This document shows positions 61,919-64,000 of a DNA stretch of 64,000 bases, piece after piece; positions within the stretch are counted from its first letter, which is position 1; each line of letters starts with the position of its first letter. The notes under the pieces were generated by a model. It did not search any database. It was not told the DNA's origin and saw nothing but the letters and a program-made list of their open reading frames with translations. The stretch comes from Oceanihabitans gracilariae (GTDB lineage Bacteria > Bacteroidota > Bacteroidia > Flavobacteriales > Flavobacteriaceae), in assembly GCF_042684485.1 (NCBI RefSeq), contig NZ_JBHULM010000011.1, positions 1,116,001 to 1,180,000 of the forward strand, in the 5' to 3' direction. The position numbers were made by a program, and so were the translations under genes.

Positions 61919-63736
61919 TTATTTAAAAGTATACTTTACTCCAAACAACAAGTTTCCTTTTGGCATTGGTACCAAATTAGTTTCGGTGTATGTGGTGTTA
62001 AAAATATTATTGGCAAGTATAGAAAACTCTAATGTATTTAATGTGTAATTTACACTAGCATCTACCACTGCGTAGCTTTCTCCAGAAGTTCTTTCGGCAT
62101 ATTTATAAATAATATTTTGCGATAGGTTTTTTATAAACTGCGTTTGTAAGCTTGCTGTTGCATGGTGTTTTAAAGAGTTTATAGAGTATCTTGAAAAATT
62201 GCTAGAAACGGCTTTTAAATCGTCTTCTAAAAATGAGTAACCTACAGCAAAACCTTGGTTAAAAGTATTAAGAGTAAAACCATAAGAAGCATTAAATTCT
62301 ATACCTTTTGTATTTAAATCTCTAATGTTTGTAGCTTGCCATAAGTCTGCTTCGTTTTCTTTAATAAAGTCTATTAGTTTTTTAGAGTCTCTATTAAATG
62401 CTGCTAGTGAAACATTAAATTTTCCTGAGTTAAACTTAATACCTAATTCTTCTGCAATGGCTTCTTCTGGATCCAGATTTTCATTACCTAAGGTGGTTGG
62501 GTCACTATAATATAAATCGGTATAGGTTGGTATTCTGTAGGTATAACCAATGTTTCCGTAGATTTTTAAGTTGTTATTGATTTTGTAACCAAGATCTATA
62601 CCTGGAAAAGCGTGAAATTTAAAATCGGAAAAATAATTTACAGCAATACCAGGAGTAATATCAAGCTTATCATTAGCTAGTGAAAAACGATGTTCTAAAA
62701 ACAGCGTTGTCATAAAACGATTTCTAGAACCTAAATTATTACTAGATAAATACACTTTTGCAATGTCTACACCAAAACCAGTAACACCAATTTTAGACTT
62801 GTAGGAAGCATCTAAAGCAGCACCAACTTTATTGGTTTGGTGTAAGTTTCTGTAAATAGAAGGGTCTTGTCTTACAAAAATGTAGGTGTCTTGATTGCGT
62901 TTCCAATATAGTTTTGGTTTTAGGGTTAGCTCACCTTTTTTGATTTCGGAAGTAATCCCAATTAAACTAGCTTGTGTTTCTTCGTATTGATCCGTTGCTG
63001 TAGGACTAGCATAAAAACCGTTAGCTCCAAATTTTCTTTCTTGAAAGGAAGCAATTAGGTTTATAGGTGTTTTGTTGGTGTTGAAACTACTTTTAATAAA
63101 ATAATTTTGATTGTCATAATCGGTATTATACCTGTATCCATCTGAAGTATTTCTAGAAACCTGAATAATATGCGAAGAATTTTTTAATTGGCTACTCACC
63201 ATAACAGCACCATGAAGTTGGCCATAAGATCCAGCTTGTGCATTAACTGCTACACTATTTTCGGTATTTTTTTTGGTTACTATATTAATGGCTCCTGTAA
63301 AAGCATTTTGTCCAAAAACACGAGCAGCAGGACCTTTAATAACTTCTACACGTTCAATAACATCTAGAGGCAATGCCATATTCATGGTATGGTGTCCTGT
63401 TTGTGCATCATCCATTTTTATACCATCTACTAGTAGTAAGGTTTGGTCAAAACCACCACCACGAATGTATAAATCTGCTTGCATACCAGCAGTACCACGT
63501 CTTCTTATATCTACACCAGCAACTTGTTGTAATAAATCGGCAACATTAGTTGTTGCGCTTTTTTTAATGTCTTCTTGCGTGATTACTGTTATGGTTCTAG
63601 AATTTTTAGAAAAAGGTAAATCTATTCTAGTAGAGGTAATGACAACAGAATCTAATTGTTGTTCTTTTTCTAAATCTTGAGCTTGTGTTGTTATAGAAAA
63701 CAGTACAAGAAACATGCATAATGAAGTTAATTTCAT
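61919..63736 (-). CDS. btuB: BtuB-like TonB-dependent receptor
   Basis: A 605-residue outer-membrane receptor in the size range of BtuB. It has a signal peptide (ends TQA-QD, residue 18-20), a TonB-box region (DSVVITSTRI), a plug (about 45-160, VERVEVIKGPAARVFGQNAFTGAINIVT) and a barrel ending GVKYTFK. The plug segment LYIRGGGFDQTLLLVDGIKMDD is of the cobalamin-receptor type (COG4206). No cobalamin riboswitch is present in the 78 bases before the gene. The substrate could be cobalamin or another small chelate. It is divergent from a MocR-type regulator. Confidence 0.75.
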   Translation of the reverse strand: MKLTSLCMFLVLFSITTQAQDLEKEQQLDSVVITSTRIDLPFSKNSRTITVITQEDIKKSATTNVADLLQQVAGVDIRRRGTAGMQADLYIRGGGFDQTLLLVDGIKMDDAQTGHHTMNMALPLDVIERVEVIKGPAARVFGQNAFTGAINIVTKKNTENSVAVNAQAGSYGQLHGAVMVSSQLKNSSHIIQVSRNTSDGYRYNTDYDNQNYFIKSSFNTNKTPINLIASFQERKFGANGFYASPTATDQYEETQASLIGITSEIKKGELTLKPKLYWKRNQDTYIFVRQDPSIYRNLHQTNKVGAALDASYKSKIGVTGFGVDIAKVYLSSNNLGSRNRFMTTLFLEHRFSLANDKLDITPGIAVNYFSDFKFHAFPGIDLGYKINNNLKIYGNIGYTYRIPTYTDLYYSDPTTLGNENLDPEEAIAEELGIKFNSGKFNVSLAAFNRDSKKLIDFIKENEADLWQATNIRDLNTKGIEFNASYGFTLNTFNQGFAVGYSFLEDDLKAVSSNFSRYSINSLKHHATASLQTQFIKNLSQNIIYKYAERTSGESYAVVDASVNYTLNTLEFSILANNIFNTTYTETNLVPMPKGNLLFGVKYTFK

Positions 63737-63777
63737 AATAAAAAGTATTGGTGTTTATTAACGCTGCAAAATTCGTA

Positions 63778-63829
63778 ACTTTCCGGATCATTAAAGTAGT
63801 CCAGTTTTAAAACAATGCATAGTCCGGTT
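63778..63829. promoter_or_regulatory. possible MocR-type operator (direct repeats)
   Basis: AGTCCAGTT (63798-63806) and AGTCCGGTT (63821-63829) are direct repeats 23 bases apart, about two DNA turns; the second lies in the first codons of the regulator. An inverted pair ACTTT / AAAGT (63778-63782, 63793-63797) lies beside them. Confidence 0.35.
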
Positions 63830-64000
63830 GAAGACATATTAAAAAGCTTAATACAATTTGAAAAGTCGCCCAATACTTCTATTTATATTCAAATAACGCA
63901 GCAAATTATTAATGCCATACAAAGAGGCTATTTGGTAGAAGGTACGGCTTTACCAGGAACAAGAAAATTTAGTACACTACTTTCTATAAATAGAAATACT
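63815..64000 (+). CDS. GntR/MocR-type regulator, N-terminal part (continues past window)
   Basis: The first 62 residues of a protein that runs off the right edge: HSPVEDILKSLIQFEKSPNTSIYIQITQQIINAIQRGYLVEGTALPGTRKFSTLL in segments. IYIQITQQIINAIQRGYL followed by LPGTRKFSTLLSINRNT is the winged-helix opening of the GntR family, and the extended N-terminus before it is typical of MocR members, which carry a PLP-aminotransferase-like domain after the DNA-binding part. That second domain is outside the window, so MocR is inferred. It is divergent from the BtuB-like receptor, which it may regulate. Confidence 0.7.
   Translation, partial: MHSPVEDILKSLIQFEKSPNTSIYIQITQQIINAIQRGYLVEGTALPGTRKFSTLLSINRNT

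Noticed and set aside
63737..63814. Cobalamin riboswitch before the BtuB-like receptor
   Set aside because: The gap of 78 bases is too short and has no B12-box-like sequence or multi-stem fold.
1..64000. CRISPR array, tRNA, rRNA, insertion sequence or prophage
   Set aside because: No regularly spaced repeats, cloverleaf sequences, transposase or phage genes were seen; direct repeats inside the cargo genes come from related protein domains.

Overview
The window is AT-rich chromosomal DNA from a member of the Bacteroidota, almost certainly a marine-type Flavobacteriaceae (Olleya, Lacinutrix or Bizionia are plausible, but I cannot fix the genus). The evidence is BatD/BatE, TonB-dependent receptors, HmuY, PorZ and three type IX secretion (T9SS) cargo proteins with type A sorting domains, lipoproteins with an SDD-type surface signal, promoters of the TTTG / TAnnTTTG type, and almost no Shine-Dalgarno sequences. 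No rRNA, tRNA, CRISPR array, insertion sequence or prophage was seen.

Layout. 1-1806: end of a Bat operon (batD partial, batE). 1868-8533: an inorganic-carbon cluster with two SulP transporters, two beta-carbonic anhydrases, a universal-stress-like protein, a DUF2490 barrel and a small unknown protein. 8608-17446: a divergent haem/iron locus. HmuY and a TonB receptor run leftward; DUF6607, a periplasmic ankyrin protein, DUF2271, a PepSY-flavodoxin-reductase fusion and a small Cys protein run rightward. A Fur-like palindrome lies over the receptor promoter. 17456-19731: cvpA, a conserved hypothetical gene and pheS. 19805-26130: a GbsR/MarR-type regulator with a perfect operator palindrome, followed by a complete RND efflux system.

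26400-38693: housekeeping genes (gpsA, nadD, gmk, yicC, a thioesterase, an EamA exporter, an Spx/ArsC-like protein, DinB, a cystathionine-synthase-like enzyme, gdhA) mixed with lipoproteins and a BON-LysM protein. 38813-44299: porZ, recO and a TonB receptor. 44554-60167: three T9SS cargo proteins of 1892, 2148 and 727 residues that share one C-terminal module, with recX between the second and third. 60351-63736: a barrel protein, a JmjC-like cupin and a BtuB-like receptor. 63815-end: the start of a GntR/MocR regulator.

The strongest candidate for an under-described system is the rightward haem/iron operon. Its DUF2271 protein carries DAITGAT, matching the motif on which ApbE attaches FMN, and the next gene is a membrane protein carrying cytosolic flavodoxin and NADPH-reductase domains. 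I infer a chain NADPH > FAD > FMN > membrane > periplasmic covalent FMN, serving reduction of ferric haem or iron imported by the receptor and HmuY. The T9SS region is the second most interesting: PorZ and three mosaic cargo proteins lie in one stretch of chromosome.
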